Of a stretch of 64,000 nt of DNA, positions 28,240-37,542 are shown one piece after another. The translations under genes and the position numbers were made by a program. The stretch lies in the NCBI RefSeq assembly GCF_030732985.1, contig NZ_JASHJX010000013.1, positions 1-64,000 of the forward strand. The letters run 5' to 3'. Source of the DNA: Nioella sp. MMSF_3534 (GTDB lineage: Bacteria; Pseudomonadota; Alphaproteobacteria; Rhodobacterales; Rhodobacteraceae). The notes under the pieces were generated by a model. It was not told the origin of the DNA. It was given only the letters and a program-made list of their open reading frames with translations, and did not search any database. Position 1 is the stretch's first letter; the number at the start of each line of letters is the position of its first letter.

Positions 28240-28962
28240 AGGCGTCGAATTCGTCGATTCCGGACAGGGGCTTGCGTGAGACTCCGCCTATAACATCCTG
28301 ACTCCGAACAAGTTTCTCTCGTCTCAGCGAGACGGGAGGGCTTGTCTTTCCCGAACAGATCAATCTGGTGACACATTGAAGGCGCCCTTGGCTGTCTTCG
28401 GTGGATCACCTGTATGTGTGAAATTGACTCAAATTAGTACGCAGCAACGAGCCTTTGCCGAGGATACGGGCAAACAGGCGTGTCCTGGCGGCTAATCTGT
28501 CAGAAAATGGATTCCAGATTCACGGACTCAAACTGCGCAATCAAAGCCTGACTCAGCAAAAAGATTCCAGAATCACGATATTCTGTGGTGGAAGAGATGA
28601 TTTTATGCCTTCTCGCCAGCTCTTGACCTGAGATCAGAATAAATTTTTGATCATAAATGGGATTCTTTGGACGGAATCCCAAGGATAGGACCCTTTCAAA
28701 GGCTCTCGCCCGCCTGCAAGCGCCAGTAGGGCTGTCCCGTGCAGAAAGAGAGGGCCGAGTGCTGCTTCGATCCATTGATTTCCTGTGGATAAACCTGTGC
28801 ATAGTCTGGATTCAGTGCTGGATTCCATAATGATATGCGGGGAAGCTGAAACAATACCTTAATCCAGATCGAGCACGCATTCCCGGACAAGGCGTCAACA
28901 TGCCCGCCTGACGGGAACTTGAAACATGCGTGCGGGGCTGATAGCTGCGAAATCCGAGACAA
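28240..28962. other. 723-bp gene-free region rich in GANTC sites
   Basis: No frame here looks like a gene: the frames are short, overlapping and without family features, and the AT content is higher than in the flanks. It holds 14 GANTC sites between 28256 and 28825 (10 of them within 28510-28825). There is a perfect DnaA-box sequence on the minus strand (TTATCCACA, 28784-28792), a hairpin GGGATTC/GAATCCC (28659-28680) and a second one CGTCTC/GAGACG (28320-28334). GANTC is the CcrM methylation target in Alphaproteobacteria. A regulatory or replication-linked role is inference. Confidence 0.6.
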
Positions 28963-28980
28963 TTGATCGGAATTGCGCCC

Positions 28981-30057
28981 GTGCAACAGCCCCCCAGACT
29001 GGCCGTTCAGAACCTGTCCTGTGATTTCGCGGGGCGGACGGTCTTGCGGGATGTCTCGCTGCGGGTGGCGCCGGGCGAAGTCATGTGTCTGCTCGGGCCG
29101 TCAGGGTGCGGCAAGACAACAACGCTCCGGGTTATTGCCGGGATCGAGCGGCAAAGCTCTGGCAGCGTTTCCGTCGATGGCCGTGTCCTCGCGGATGGCG
29201 CTTTGCACCTGCCGCCAGAGGCACGGGGGGTCGGGCTGATCTTTCAGGACTTCGCGCTGTTCCCGCATCTCAGCGTGGCGCAGAATATCGCGTTCGGTCT
29301 GACCGGCACCAAAACCGACAAGGCCAAGCGGGTCGAGGAACTGCTCGCCCGCGTCGATCTCAAAGGCTACGGCGACAAGGCCCCGCATATGCTGTCGGGC
29401 GGGGAACAGCAGCGCGTGGCCCTCGCCCGCGCCCTCGCCCCGCGCCCTGGCGTGATGCTGATGGATGAGCCCTTCTCGGGGCTCGACAACCGCCTGCGCG
29501 ACGGCATCCGCGATGAAACGCTGGAGCTGCTGAAGGAAGAGGGCACCGCCGTCGTTCTGGTCACCCATGAACCGGAAGAGGCGATGCGGATGGCCGATCA
29601 GATCGCGCTGATGCGTGGCGGGCGGATCGTGCAGCAGGGCGCGCCCTATAATATCTACAACGCCCCGTGTGACCGCGATGCAGCGGCGTTTTTCTCGGAC
29701 ATCAACGTGATCACCGGCACCGTTCAGGGTGCCTTGACCGACACCGCTTTCGGCCAGTTCCTTGCCCCCGGGCATCCCGATGGCACCGAGGTGGAGATCA
29801 TCTTTCGCCCACAACACGTCAAGATCGACTTCGACCGGGGCGGACGCGGTCCGAACCCAACCCCCCTGGACGGAGCACCTGCGCGCGGCGTGGTCGAACG
29901 GGCCCGCTTCATGGGGCATGAAAGCCTTGTGGAATTCCGCATGGATTTCAACAACCAGATCCTCAAGGCAACGGTTCCCGCGGTCTTCCTGCCCAAGCCC
30001 GGAATGGCGCTTTGGCTGACGATCCGGCGTGACCGTTGTTTTGTTTTTGCCAAGTGA
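28981..30057 (+). CDS. ABC transporter ATP-binding protein (FbpC/PotA-like)
   Basis: The 358-residue ATPase has Walker A GPSGCGKTT, Q-loop FQDFALFPHL, signature LSGGEQQRVALARAL, Walker B VMLMDEPFSGLD and H-loop VTHEPEEA. A C-terminal TOBE-like domain follows (from about 245), as in iron, spermidine and sulfate importers. No permease or binding-protein gene is adjacent, so the transported substrate cannot be told. GTG 28981 is chosen; a TTG at 28963 in frame is an alternative and neither has a strong ribosome site. tatA follows. Confidence 0.88.
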   Translation: MQQPPRLAVQNLSCDFAGRTVLRDVSLRVAPGEVMCLLGPSGCGKTTTLRVIAGIERQSSGSVSVDGRVLADGALHLPPEARGVGLIFQDFALFPHLSVAQNIAFGLTGTKTDKAKRVEELLARVDLKGYGDKAPHMLSGGEQQRVALARALAPRPGVMLMDEPFSGLDNRLRDGIRDETLELLKEEGTAVVLVTHEPEEAMRMADQIALMRGGRIVQQGAPYNIYNAPCDRDAAAFFSDINVITGTVQGALTDTAFGQFLAPGHPDGTEVEIIFRPQHVKIDFDRGGRGPNPTPLDGAPARGVVERARFMGHESLVEFRMDFNNQILKATVPAVFLPKPGMALWLTIRRDRCFVFAK

Positions 30058-30199
30058 TCCGGGCGATTGCCGCATCTTTCGGCCGTTTTCTGCCTGCATG
30101 TGACAGATTGGGGCTTTGATCCGGCCCGCAGAATCCATAGGTATATGCGGTGACACTCACGGAGGCGGGTCATGACCGCCCCGGACAAGGGAGACTGAC

Positions 30200-30424
30200 A
30201 TGCTCAACAATATTGGCCTGCCGGGCCTTCTGCTGATCGCGGTTGTTGTCCTCGTGCTGTTTGGCCGTGGCAAGATCGCGGGCCTCATGGGCGAAGTGGG
30301 CAAAGGCATCACCGCATTCAAGCGCGGCGTCCGCGACGGCACCGAGGAAATCGAGAACGCGGCCAATGAAGATGGCGAAGCGGCCCGCGACGTGACCCCC
30401 GAACGCGATCGTGAAAACGCCTGA
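30200..30424 (+). CDS. tatA: Sec-independent protein translocase subunit TatA
   Basis: The 74-residue protein has one N-terminal helix ([17 protein letters not shown]), the FGRGK hinge and an amphipathic helix ([19 protein letters not shown]), then an acidic tail. It forms the pore-like assembly of the twin-arginine translocase that exports folded proteins. ATG 30200 follows AGGGAGA. tatB and tatC lie directly downstream. Confidence 0.95.
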   Translation: MLNNIGLPGLLLIAVVVLVLFGRGKIAGLMGEVGKGITAFKRGVRDGTEEIENAANEDGEAARDVTPERDRENA

Positions 30425-30465
30425 TCCCCGGCTTGGGGTCGGCACAGTCGGGTTGAGGGACTGCC

Positions 30466-30972
30466 ATGTTTGACATCGGCATGTGGGAACTGATGGTCGT
30501 GGGCATCGTGGCGTTGATCGTCGTGGGGCCCAAGGACCTGCCCAAGATGTTCAGAACGCTCGGTCAGGTGACCGGGCGCATCCGTGCAATGGCACGCGAG
30601 TTCCAGACCACCATGAACGCCGCCGCCAGTGAGACCGGGCTCGACGAGATGGCCAAGGATCTCAAGAAGGCGACCGACATAACCCGCGACCTGCGCAAGG
30701 TGACCAGCCCCCGCAAGATGGGGATGGAGGCGGTGAAGAAAGCCGCCGGGTCCGCGCTGGATGACGAGGCAGAGGCTGACCGCCCCCTGACCGAAACCGA
30801 GAAGCTGGCGCAACAGCGCCGCCAGGAGGCCGAGGCGCGCGTTGCCGCCGCGCAGGAACGGGCCGCCGCCCGCGCCAGTGCCGCCGCCGAGGCCGCCGAG
30901 GACGCAGCCGCCATCGCAGATGATGACCTGCCGCCCCCGGCAGAGACCCGCACCGGAACCGCCGACACATGA
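30466..30972 (+). CDS. tatB: Sec-independent protein translocase subunit TatB
   Basis: The 168-residue protein begins MFDIGMWELMVVGIVALIVVG with the GPKDLP hinge typical of TatB, then a long amphipathic and coiled-coil region that ends in an Ala/Glu-rich tail. TatB, with TatC, receives twin-arginine signal peptides. The stop overlaps tatC by 4 bases. Confidence 0.95.
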   Translation: MFDIGMWELMVVGIVALIVVGPKDLPKMFRTLGQVTGRIRAMAREFQTTMNAAASETGLDEMAKDLKKATDITRDLRKVTSPRKMGMEAVKKAAGSALDDEAEADRPLTETEKLAQQRRQEAEARVAAAQERAAARASAAAEAAEDAAAIADDDLPPPAETRTGTADT

Positions 30973-31871
30973 AAAAAGACGAGATCGAAGACAGTTCCGC
31001 CCCGCTGATCGAGCATCTGGCAGAGCTTCGGACCCGCCTGATCTGGTCGGTGCTGGCCTTCGTGATCGCCATGGTGGCCTGTTTCACCGTGGCAGAACCG
31101 ATCCTGGAGTTCCTGTTCCAACCGATCCGCACGATCCTGCTGGAGCGGGGGGAAGACCCGCGGCTGATCTTCACCGCCCCGCAGGAAAAATTCTTCACCC
31201 TGATCCGGGTATCGGTCGTTGTAGGCTTTGGCCTGGCCTTCCCGGTCATCGCCTACCAGATGTGGCGGTTCGTGGCGCCGGGGCTCTACAAGACGGAAAA
31301 GAATGCGTTTCTTCCCTTCCTGATTGCCTCGCCCCTGTTGTTCCTGGCAGGCGCGGCTTTCGCCCATTTCGTGGTGACGCCGCTGGCGATGCGGTTTTTC
31401 ATCGGGTTTTCCGACGTGATCCCGGCGCTGACCTCGCTGATCACGGGGATGGAATCCGGCGTCGAACCCGGCTCGAACGAAGAGTTGCAGACCATCTTCC
31501 TGGGCTCGGTCAAGGAATCGCTCGACCTGGAGCTCAAGTTCATCTTCGCCTTCGGCATCTGTTTCCAACTGCCAGTGCTGCTGACCCTGATGGGCAAGGC
31601 CGGGTTGGTCTCGGCCGAAGGGCTTGGAAACGTTCGCAAATATGCTGTGGTGGGCATTCTGGTTCTGGCCGCACTCGTGACGCCGCCCGATGTCATCACG
31701 CAGCTCATTCTTTTCGTTGTGGTCTATGGTCTCTACGAGATTTCCATCCAGTTGGTGAAACTGGTGGAGCGCAAGCGCGAGAAGGATCTGCGGGCAGAGG
31801 GGCTTTGGGTGGATGATGAGGAGGAGGCCGACAGCTCTGCCGAAACCGAAGCCGAGGATAGCTCGAAATGA
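30969..31871 (+). CDS. tatC: Sec-independent protein translocase subunit TatC
   Basis: The 300-residue protein has six membrane helices and the hallmarks of TatC: LIEHLAELRTRLIWS at the N-terminus, ALVTPPDVITQLIL near helix 5, and FAHFVVTPLAMRFF. A hydrophilic acidic C-terminal tail (DDEEEADSSAETEAEDSS) is longer than usual but poorly conserved across the family. The end overlaps the next gene (ATGA). Confidence 0.96.
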   Translation: MKKDEIEDSSAPLIEHLAELRTRLIWSVLAFVIAMVACFTVAEPILEFLFQPIRTILLERGEDPRLIFTAPQEKFFTLIRVSVVVGFGLAFPVIAYQMWRFVAPGLYKTEKNAFLPFLIASPLLFLAGAAFAHFVVTPLAMRFFIGFSDVIPALTSLITGMESGVEPGSNEELQTIFLGSVKESLDLELKFIFAFGICFQLPVLLTLMGKAGLVSAEGLGNVRKYAVVGILVLAALVTPPDVITQLILFVVVYGLYEISIQLVKLVERKREKDLRAEGLWVDDEEEADSSAETEAEDSSK

Positions 31872-32710
31872 GCGATGACGGCGACCTGAAGCGGATCGCC
31901 GAGGCGCTGGAACGTCTGCGCCCCGCGCCCGCTGCAGCGCCGGACTGGTCTGCCGCAACCGCCTTTGTCTGGCACGCCGACCCGGATCGGCTGGACCCGG
32001 TCGAGACCGTCAATCGCGTGGACCTGTCACTGCTTCTGGGCATCAACCGGGCGCGCGATATCCTGATGGAGAACACCCGCCAGTTCGCAGATGGTCTGCC
32101 CGCCAACAATGCCCTTCTCTGGGGCTCTCGGGGGATGGGAAAATCCTCTCTCGTCAAGGCGGTGCACGGCGCGATTGAAGCGGATTTCCCGGATCTGAAA
32201 CTGGTTGAGGTGCAGCGCGAAGACCTGCCGTCGATCGGGCGCTTGCTGGCCATTCTGCGCAAGGCGCCTGTGCGGATCATTCTCTTCTGCGATGACCTCA
32301 GCTTCAGCCATGACGATCAGCACTACAAGTCGCTCAAGGCGGTGCTGGATGGCGGGGTCGAGGGCCGGCCCGACAACGTGATCTTCTATGCCACGTCGAA
32401 CCGCCGCCACCTGATGCCACGCGACATGATCGAGAATGAACGCTCCAGCGCCATCAACCCGTCAGAGGCGGTGGAGGAAAAGGTGTCTTTGTCGGATCGC
32501 TTCGGACTCTGGCTCGGCTTCCACCCCTGCGATCAGGACGCCTATCTGGCGATGATCCGGGGCTATTGCGACGCCTATGGGGTCGAGATCGACGATGGCA
32601 CATTGCGCGCCGAAGCCATTGAATGGCAGGCCACGCGCGGGGCGCGCTCGGGCCGGGTGGCGTGGCAGTATTTCACCGATCTGGCCGGACGCAGGGGCGT
32701 CAGGATCTGA
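31868..32710 (+). CDS. P-loop ATPase, DUF815-like
   Basis: The 280-residue AAA-type ATPase has Walker A GSRGMGKSSLVKAVHG (about residues 81-96), Walker B-like ILFCDDLSF and sensor-like FYATSNRRHLMP, matching DUF815 proteins. It overlaps tatC by 4 bases. In related genomes this ATPase often sits near the M23 peptidase and yajC; here the peptidase lies just downstream in the opposite orientation. Function not established. Confidence 0.88.
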   Translation: MSDDGDLKRIAEALERLRPAPAAAPDWSAATAFVWHADPDRLDPVETVNRVDLSLLLGINRARDILMENTRQFADGLPANNALLWGSRGMGKSSLVKAVHGAIEADFPDLKLVEVQREDLPSIGRLLAILRKAPVRIILFCDDLSFSHDDQHYKSLKAVLDGGVEGRPDNVIFYATSNRRHLMPRDMIENERSSAINPSEAVEEKVSLSDRFGLWLGFHPCDQDAYLAMIRGYCDAYGVEIDDGTLRAEAIEWQATRGARSGRVAWQYFTDLAGRRGVRI

Positions 32711-32737
32711 TCGCAACCCACTGACCGGAAAAGAAAA

Positions 32738-32761
32738 GGGCACCCAGTGGGTGCCCGTTTT
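32738..32761. terminator. Bidirectional intrinsic terminator
   Basis: A perfect 8-bp stem GGGCACCC/GGGTGCCC with loop AGT lies between the convergent DUF815 and M23 genes. GTTTT follows on + and, read on -, TTTTCTTTT follows, so it can serve both transcripts. Confidence 0.85.
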
Positions 32762-32763
32762 CG

Positions 32764-33894
32764 TTACTCGATATAGGGGGTCGGATCGACCGACTCGAAG
32801 CCTTGCCGCACCTCGAAATGCAGGAAGGCGGGGTCGCCTTCGCCGACATCCGCAATGGTCTGGCCCCGCGAAACCGTGTCGCCCCGTTCCACGCGGATAT
32901 TGTCGATATTGGCATAGACCGTCAGCAGGTTGCCGGGGTGGCGCAGCACCAGGATTGGCACCTGATCGGTGTCGCGGGTGATGGCCGCGACTTCACCCGC
33001 CGCAGCCGCACGAACCGGCGTTCCGGCAGAGGCAGACAGGTCGATGCCTTCGTTCCGGGCGCTGTAGGGGCGCAGGATCTGGCCGGGCACCGGGCGCTGC
33101 ATCTGCGGTTCGGAATTGGCCGCCGCCGTTTCCTCGGGCGTCGGGGTGGGCGCATCCAATGCCGGGGCCTCGGGCAGTTCCGCGGTCGAGATCGCCTCCG
33201 GCAACGGCTCTGACGCCGATGGCGGCACCGGCGTGGTGGAATTGCCGGGGCTATTGCCGTCCGGGGAGTCCGATGCCTCTTCCAGCACGATCGGGATGAT
33301 CAGGAACTGACCCTCGCGCACTGTCAGTTCCGGCCCCAGCCCGTTCCAATCCGCAAGCGACCGCACAGACACGCCATAAAGCCGCGAGACGGAATAGGCG
33401 GTTTCCCCGCGCGCCACGCGGTGGCGGACGGGTTCGGCCCCGCCCTGAACCTGCAGCACGGGCGCAGAAGGTGCCGCCGGTGCATCCGCATCCGCCCGGT
33501 CGATGGCCGCCGAAGCGATGGAGGTGATGTCGGTGGTGCTGGCGGACGCCCCCGGCGGGGTGATCCGGCGGGGCAGGGCCAAGACCTCGCCATCGCGCAG
33601 GATGTCGGTCTCGTTGCGTCCATTGAAGCGCGCCAGTTCGCCGGCATCCATGCCGATCCGGTTGGCCACCGTGCTCAGGCTGTCGCCCCGGTTGGCGACG
33701 ACCACCTGATAGGTGGGGTAGGTGATCAGCCCGAACTGATCCGGTTCCGGACGCGCGGCGGTGGCCGCCTCGCGGACGGGCGCGGCGGCGTTGATGCCGT
33801 TGTTTCGGAAATCGAAATCGAAGCCACCCGGCGTGTTGCAGGCCGCCAGAAGCGGCAGGGTCAGGCCCAGGGCGAGCATGGGAAATCTGGTCAT
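32764..33894 (-). CDS. LysM/M23 peptidase-like lipoprotein (NlpD-like)
   Basis: The 376-residue protein starts MTRFPMLALGLTLPLLAAC with lipobox LAAC. Two LysM repeats bind peptidoglycan (YQVVVANRGDSLSTVANRIG and HRVARGETAYSVSRLYGVS, about residues 67-85 and 160-180). After a Pro/Glu/Ser-rich linker, a C-terminal M23 LytM domain follows (GIDLSASAGTPVRAAAAGEV to HFEVRQG). The first metal motif HxxxD is degraded (EGIDLS, no His), so it is probably a catalytically inactive activator of amidases like NlpD. It lies downstream of pcm and surE, the usual order. Confidence 0.88.
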   Translation of the reverse strand: MTRFPMLALGLTLPLLAACNTPGGFDFDFRNNGINAAAPVREAATAARPEPDQFGLITYPTYQVVVANRGDSLSTVANRIGMDAGELARFNGRNETDILRDGEVLALPRRITPPGASASTTDITSIASAAIDRADADAPAAPSAPVLQVQGGAEPVRHRVARGETAYSVSRLYGVSVRSLADWNGLGPELTVREGQFLIIPIVLEEASDSPDGNSPGNSTTPVPPSASEPLPEAISTAELPEAPALDAPTPTPEETAAANSEPQMQRPVPGQILRPYSARNEGIDLSASAGTPVRAAAAGEVAAITRDTDQVPILVLRHPGNLLTVYANIDNIRVERGDTVSRGQTIADVGEGDPAFLHFEVRQGFESVDPTPYIE

Positions 33895-34023
33895 CGGCAC
33901 TGCAACCTCAATTCTATCTGGTTCAAAAGCCCCTTGGAAACGGGGTCTTGCCGCGGCAATTGTCCCGCAGCTTTTGCAGGGTTTTACACGCGAATCGCCT
34001 TGGGTTTCCAGCCCCAAGGCCGT

Positions 34024-34665
34024 TCAGTCCTGCGCCATGCCCTCGATCAGCGGAACGAAGCGCACCGGGCAGAGCTCGTCATAATGCAGACCTTGCGCGG
34101 TCTTGGTGACCTTGATCAGGCTTTGCACCGCGTCCGACTGGCCGACGGGCAGCACCATGATGCCGCCCATCTTCAACTGTGCAAGCAGCGGCCCCGGCGG
34201 GTCTTCGGCGGCGGCGGTCACGATGATCCGGTCAAAGGGCGCCTGTTCTGGCAGGCCAAAACTGCCATCGCCGGTGATCACGGTGATGTTGTTCAAGCCC
34301 ATGAAATGAAACAGTTTTTCCGAGTCCCGCGTCAGGCGGCGGTGGCGATCCACCGTGTAGACCCGGCGCGCGAGGTGGCTCAGGATTGCGGCCTGATAAC
34401 CCGACCCGGTCCCGACCTCCAACACCTTGTCGCGCGGTTCTACTTTCAGCGCCTGCGTCATCATCCCGACAACCGAAGGCTGGCTGATCGTCTGGCCGGA
34501 ACTGATCGGCAGGGGCATATCGTCATAGGCCCGCGCCTCGAAATGGCCCTTCACGAACAGACCGCGATCGACCTTCTCCATGGCGCCAAGCGTGCGCGAG
34601 TCCGTCACCCCCTTCTGGCGAAGGTGGAACAGGAACTGCATCTTCTGCTCGGCATCCCAGGTCAT
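34024..34665 (-). CDS. pcm: Protein-L-isoaspartate O-methyltransferase
   Basis: The 213-residue cytoplasmic repair enzyme methylates isoaspartyl residues in damaged proteins. The PCMT motifs [20 protein letters not shown] and [15 protein letters not shown] are intact. It overlaps surE by 4 bases (ATGA), and the pair is widely conserved. Confidence 0.95.
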   Translation of the reverse strand: MTWDAEQKMQFLFHLRQKGVTDSRTLGAMEKVDRGLFVKGHFEARAYDDMPLPISSGQTISQPSVVGMMTQALKVEPRDKVLEVGTGSGYQAAILSHLARRVYTVDRHRRLTRDSEKLFHFMGLNNITVITGDGSFGLPEQAPFDRIIVTAAAEDPPGPLLAQLKMGGIMVLPVGQSDAVQSLIKVTKTAQGLHYDELCPVRFVPLIEGMAQD

Positions 34666-35447
34666 TCGAGCCGCGCCTTCAGATCGGCCAGCACGTTATG
34701 GGCCGTCAGGTCGGCGCGCAGCGGCGTGACCGAGATGAAGCCGTCCAGATTGGCCTGTGCGTCGCTGTCGGGCGCGGTCGGGTTGTGCTGGCTGCCACCC
34801 GTGATCCACAGGAAGCGGCGTCCATTCGGGGCGCTGTGCGGCTGTGCGGAAAAATGCGTGCCCCGCCGAAAGCCCTGGCGCACCACGCGGCGGCCCTTGA
34901 CCTGGCTGGCCGGGACGGGCGGGAAATTGACGTTGTAGAAGGTGCGGTAATCTTCCTCATCCCAATGCCCATGATCCAGAAGCGCGCGAATGGTGGCGGC
35001 CCCGTGCTGCAGCGCCGCCTCGAACGGGTCATCCAGTTGCAGGTTGTCGGGCCCGAAATACTGCGAGAGCGCGACCGAGGGCACGCCTTGCAACGCGGCC
35101 TCCATGGCTGCGCCTATGGTGCCGGAATACAAGACGTTTTCAGCGGCATTGTTGCCCCGGTTGACGCCCGACAGCACCAGGTCGGGGCGGCTGTCCTTCA
35201 TCACGTCATGGAGCCCCGCCAGAACGCAGTCTGCGGGCGTGCCTTCCGCCGCGTAGCGGTTGGCCCCGAGGCGGGAAATCATCGTGGGGTGCACATAGCT
35301 GATGCAATGGCCGACTCCCGATTGTTCGAAGGCGGGCGCGACGGTCCAGACCTCTCCCTCCGGGCCCGCGATTTCGCGCGCGATGGCCTCCATCACCTTG
35401 AGGCCGGGGGCGTTGATGCCGTCGTCATTGGTGATGAGAATGCGCAT
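34662..35447 (-). CDS. surE: 5'/3'-nucleotidase SurE
   Basis: The 261-residue metal-dependent nucleotidase has [16 protein letters not shown] at the N-terminus (metal ligands Asp8, Asp9), [20 protein letters not shown] and GTPADCV. ATG 35447 is chosen because it starts precisely at the conserved strand. It is placed between a TspO-like gene and pcm in one minus-strand run. Confidence 0.95.
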   Translation of the reverse strand: MRILITNDDGINAPGLKVMEAIAREIAGPEGEVWTVAPAFEQSGVGHCISYVHPTMISRLGANRYAAEGTPADCVLAGLHDVMKDSRPDLVLSGVNRGNNAAENVLYSGTIGAAMEAALQGVPSVALSQYFGPDNLQLDDPFEAALQHGAATIRALLDHGHWDEEDYRTFYNVNFPPVPASQVKGRRVVRQGFRRGTHFSAQPHSAPNGRRFLWITGGSQHNPTAPDSDAQANLDGFISVTPLRADLTAHNVLADLKARLE

Positions 35448-35522
35448 GAAACCGCCTTTGAAAACCTGCCGATACGCCCTGTTAGCCGAGGGGGCAGGTC
35501 CGGTAAAGGGGCGCAAAGGGGT

Positions 35523-36218
35523 TCAGGCTGTCCGGATGCCCCGCAGGGCCTCCCACACCAGCAGGGCCACGCCTGCGCCGGTGGCCGCCACGAAGGCCGT
35601 AGAGCCGCCCAGATTGGCAACGATCACGCCGACCAAAGCCCAGATGGCCGCGACCGCATAGGCGGGTTGCGGCATCACGCGTAGCACTGCCACCGCCGTT
35701 CCCAGGGCCCCTGCAAGGCCGATCCAACTGCCGACCAGCGGAGTTAGGGCGGTGAAGCCCACGACAGTGGTCGTCAGTGCCACCCAGGACGCCGCCGTCA
35801 GCCAGCCAGCCAGTAGGGCCAGCGGGACGTGCATCCACCATGTCTCGGGGGTTTTCAGGCCCGCGCGCAAGGCCAGCAGCGCGCCGCCAAGCATGATCCA
35901 GATCGTGACCGTGGCCATGACGGGAGAGACCTGCGCAATCCCGATCCATGCCGCGCCAATGGCTTGGGTGACGAAAAGCGGCCAGCGCGTGGCGTCCCAT
36001 CCTGCATCCGTATCGCGTTTGACTAACCCATAAAAAGCATTCAGGATCAGGGCGATAAAGATCACACCCCAGATCGAGAACGCATAGCCCGCAGGGGTGA
36101 GCGGCAGGTCTTCGACCGGATAGGGGAAAGCCGCCGGGTCGAACCCGCCAAAGCCCGAAGACATGGCAGACCCCGCCGCGAAGGCCAGCGCGCCGCAGAC
36201 GACTGCAATGGCCTTCAT
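35523..36218 (-). CDS. TspO/MBR-like tryptophan-rich membrane protein
   Basis: The 231-residue protein has about seven hydrophobic helices and is Trp-rich, with the N-terminal PAGYAFSIWGVIFIALILNAFYG stretch (split by the family's WxF motif) seen in TspO/MBR-related proteins. At 231 residues it is longer than classical TspO (about 160). ATG 36218 gives a natural N-terminal helix. It sits inside the otherwise standard serS-surE-pcm order. Ligand unknown. Confidence 0.75.
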   Translation of the reverse strand: MKAIAVVCGALAFAAGSAMSSGFGGFDPAAFPYPVEDLPLTPAGYAFSIWGVIFIALILNAFYGLVKRDTDAGWDATRWPLFVTQAIGAAWIGIAQVSPVMATVTIWIMLGGALLALRAGLKTPETWWMHVPLALLAGWLTAASWVALTTTVVGFTALTPLVGSWIGLAGALGTAVAVLRVMPQPAYAVAAIWALVGVIVANLGGSTAFVAATGAGVALLVWEALRGIRTA

Positions 36219-36249
36219 CTGGGGCGTGCCGCCGTCGCTTGGCGCGGGC

Positions 36250-37542
36250 TCAGACAAGCGAACCGTCCGCTGCCAGCCGGGTCTTGCCGCCCAGATAGGG
36301 GTGCAGCGCCTCGGGCAGATCGACCGATCCGTCCGCCTGCTGGCCGTTCTCCAGCACCGCAATGAGGCAGCGGCCCACGGCCACGCCGGACCCGTTCAGC
36401 GTGTGAACGAATTCCGGCTTGCCGCCGCCTGTGGGCCGGAACCGGGCATTCATCCGCCGTGCCTGGAAGTCGCCGCAGACGGAACAGGAGCTGATCTCGC
36501 GATAGGTGTTCTGGCCGGGCAGCCACACCTCGATATCATGGGTCCGCCGCGCGCCCGCGCCCATATCGCCGGTGCAGAGCACCACGGTACGGTACGGAAG
36601 CCCCAGTTTTTCAAGGATTCCCTGCGCGCAGTCGGTCATCCGGTCCAGCTCCGCGCGGGAGTGGTCTGGATGGGTGATGGACACCATCTCCACCTTCTCG
36701 AACTGGTGCTGGCGCAGCATGCCGGCGGTGTCGCGCCCTGCGCTGCCGGCTTCCGAGCGGAAGCAGAGCGAATGCGCGGTGTAGCGGCGGGGCAGGTGGC
36801 TTTCCTCGACGATGTGACCGGCAACGATATTGGTGAGCGGCACCTCGGAGGTCGGGATCAGCCACCAGCCTTCGCGGGTCTGATAGCTGTCTTCGCCGAA
36901 TTTCGGCAGCTGGCCGGTGCCATACATGGTTTCCGACAGCACCAGAACGGGCGGGTTCACTTCCGTCAGTCCGTTCTCAACCGTATGAATATCCAGCATA
37001 AATTGCGCGAGCGCCCGGTGCAGGCGGGCCACACCGCCCGACAGCATCACGAAGCGCGAGCCGGAAAGCTTGGCCGCCGTCTCGAAATCCATGCCGTCTT
37101 GAGTGGCGGCAAGCTCGTAGTGTTCCCTGGGGTCGAACGCGAACTCCCTGGGCGTGCCCCACCGGTGGATTTCCACATTGTCGGCCTCGTCCGATCCGTC
37201 CGGCACATCCTCATGGGGGAGGTTCGGCAGCGCCTCCAACAGCTCCTTCAGGGCCACATCCTTGGATTTGGCATCCTCCTCCAGCCGCGCGATTTCGTCT
37301 TTCTTTTCAGCGACTAAGGCGCGCAGCCGTTCGAACTCCGCCTCATCGCCGGAGGCCTTGGCCTTCCCCACATCCTTGGAGGCCGCATTGCGCTCGGCCT
37401 GCGCGGATTCCGCCGCAGAAATGCAGGCGCGGCGCTCTTCATCAATCGCCAGAATGGCGGGCGATTGCGGCGGCAGGCCACGGCGGGCCATGGCGGTATC
37501 AAAAGCGGCGGGGTTGTCTCGGATGGCGCGGATATCGTGCAT
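36250..37542 (-). CDS. serS: Serine--tRNA ligase
   Basis: The 430-residue class II aminoacyl-tRNA synthetase has the N-terminal coiled-coil arm (about residues 30-105) that contacts tRNA, motif 2 around [20 protein letters not shown] and motif 3 near the end ([13 protein letters not shown]-like: [18 protein letters not shown]). ATG 37542 begins [11 protein letters not shown], as in the family. It leads the minus-strand run to the M23 gene. Confidence 0.96.
   Translation of the reverse strand: MHDIRAIRDNPAAFDTAMARRGLPPQSPAILAIDEERRACISAAESAQAERNAASKDVGKAKASGDEAEFERLRALVAEKKDEIARLEEDAKSKDVALKELLEALPNLPHEDVPDGSDEADNVEIHRWGTPREFAFDPREHYELAATQDGMDFETAAKLSGSRFVMLSGGVARLHRALAQFMLDIHTVENGLTEVNPPVLVLSETMYGTGQLPKFGEDSYQTREGWWLIPTSEVPLTNIVAGHIVEESHLPRRYTAHSLCFRSEAGSAGRDTAGMLRQHQFEKVEMVSITHPDHSRAELDRMTDCAQGILEKLGLPYRTVVLCTGDMGAGARRTHDIEVWLPGQNTYREISSCSVCGDFQARRMNARFRPTGGGKPEFVHTLNGSGVAVGRCLIAVLENGQQADGSVDLPEALHPYLGGKTRLAADGSLV

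Noticed and set aside
28784-28792. Perfect DnaA box as a sign of a replication origin
   Set aside because: A single 9-base match is expected by chance about once per such window. No box cluster, parAB, dnaA or repABC genes are nearby.
28500-28802. A 100-residue minus-strand frame in the GANTC-rich gap
   Set aside because: It overlaps other similar frames, shows no family features, has no good ribosome site, and most of its length coincides with repeats of GGATTC and hairpins.
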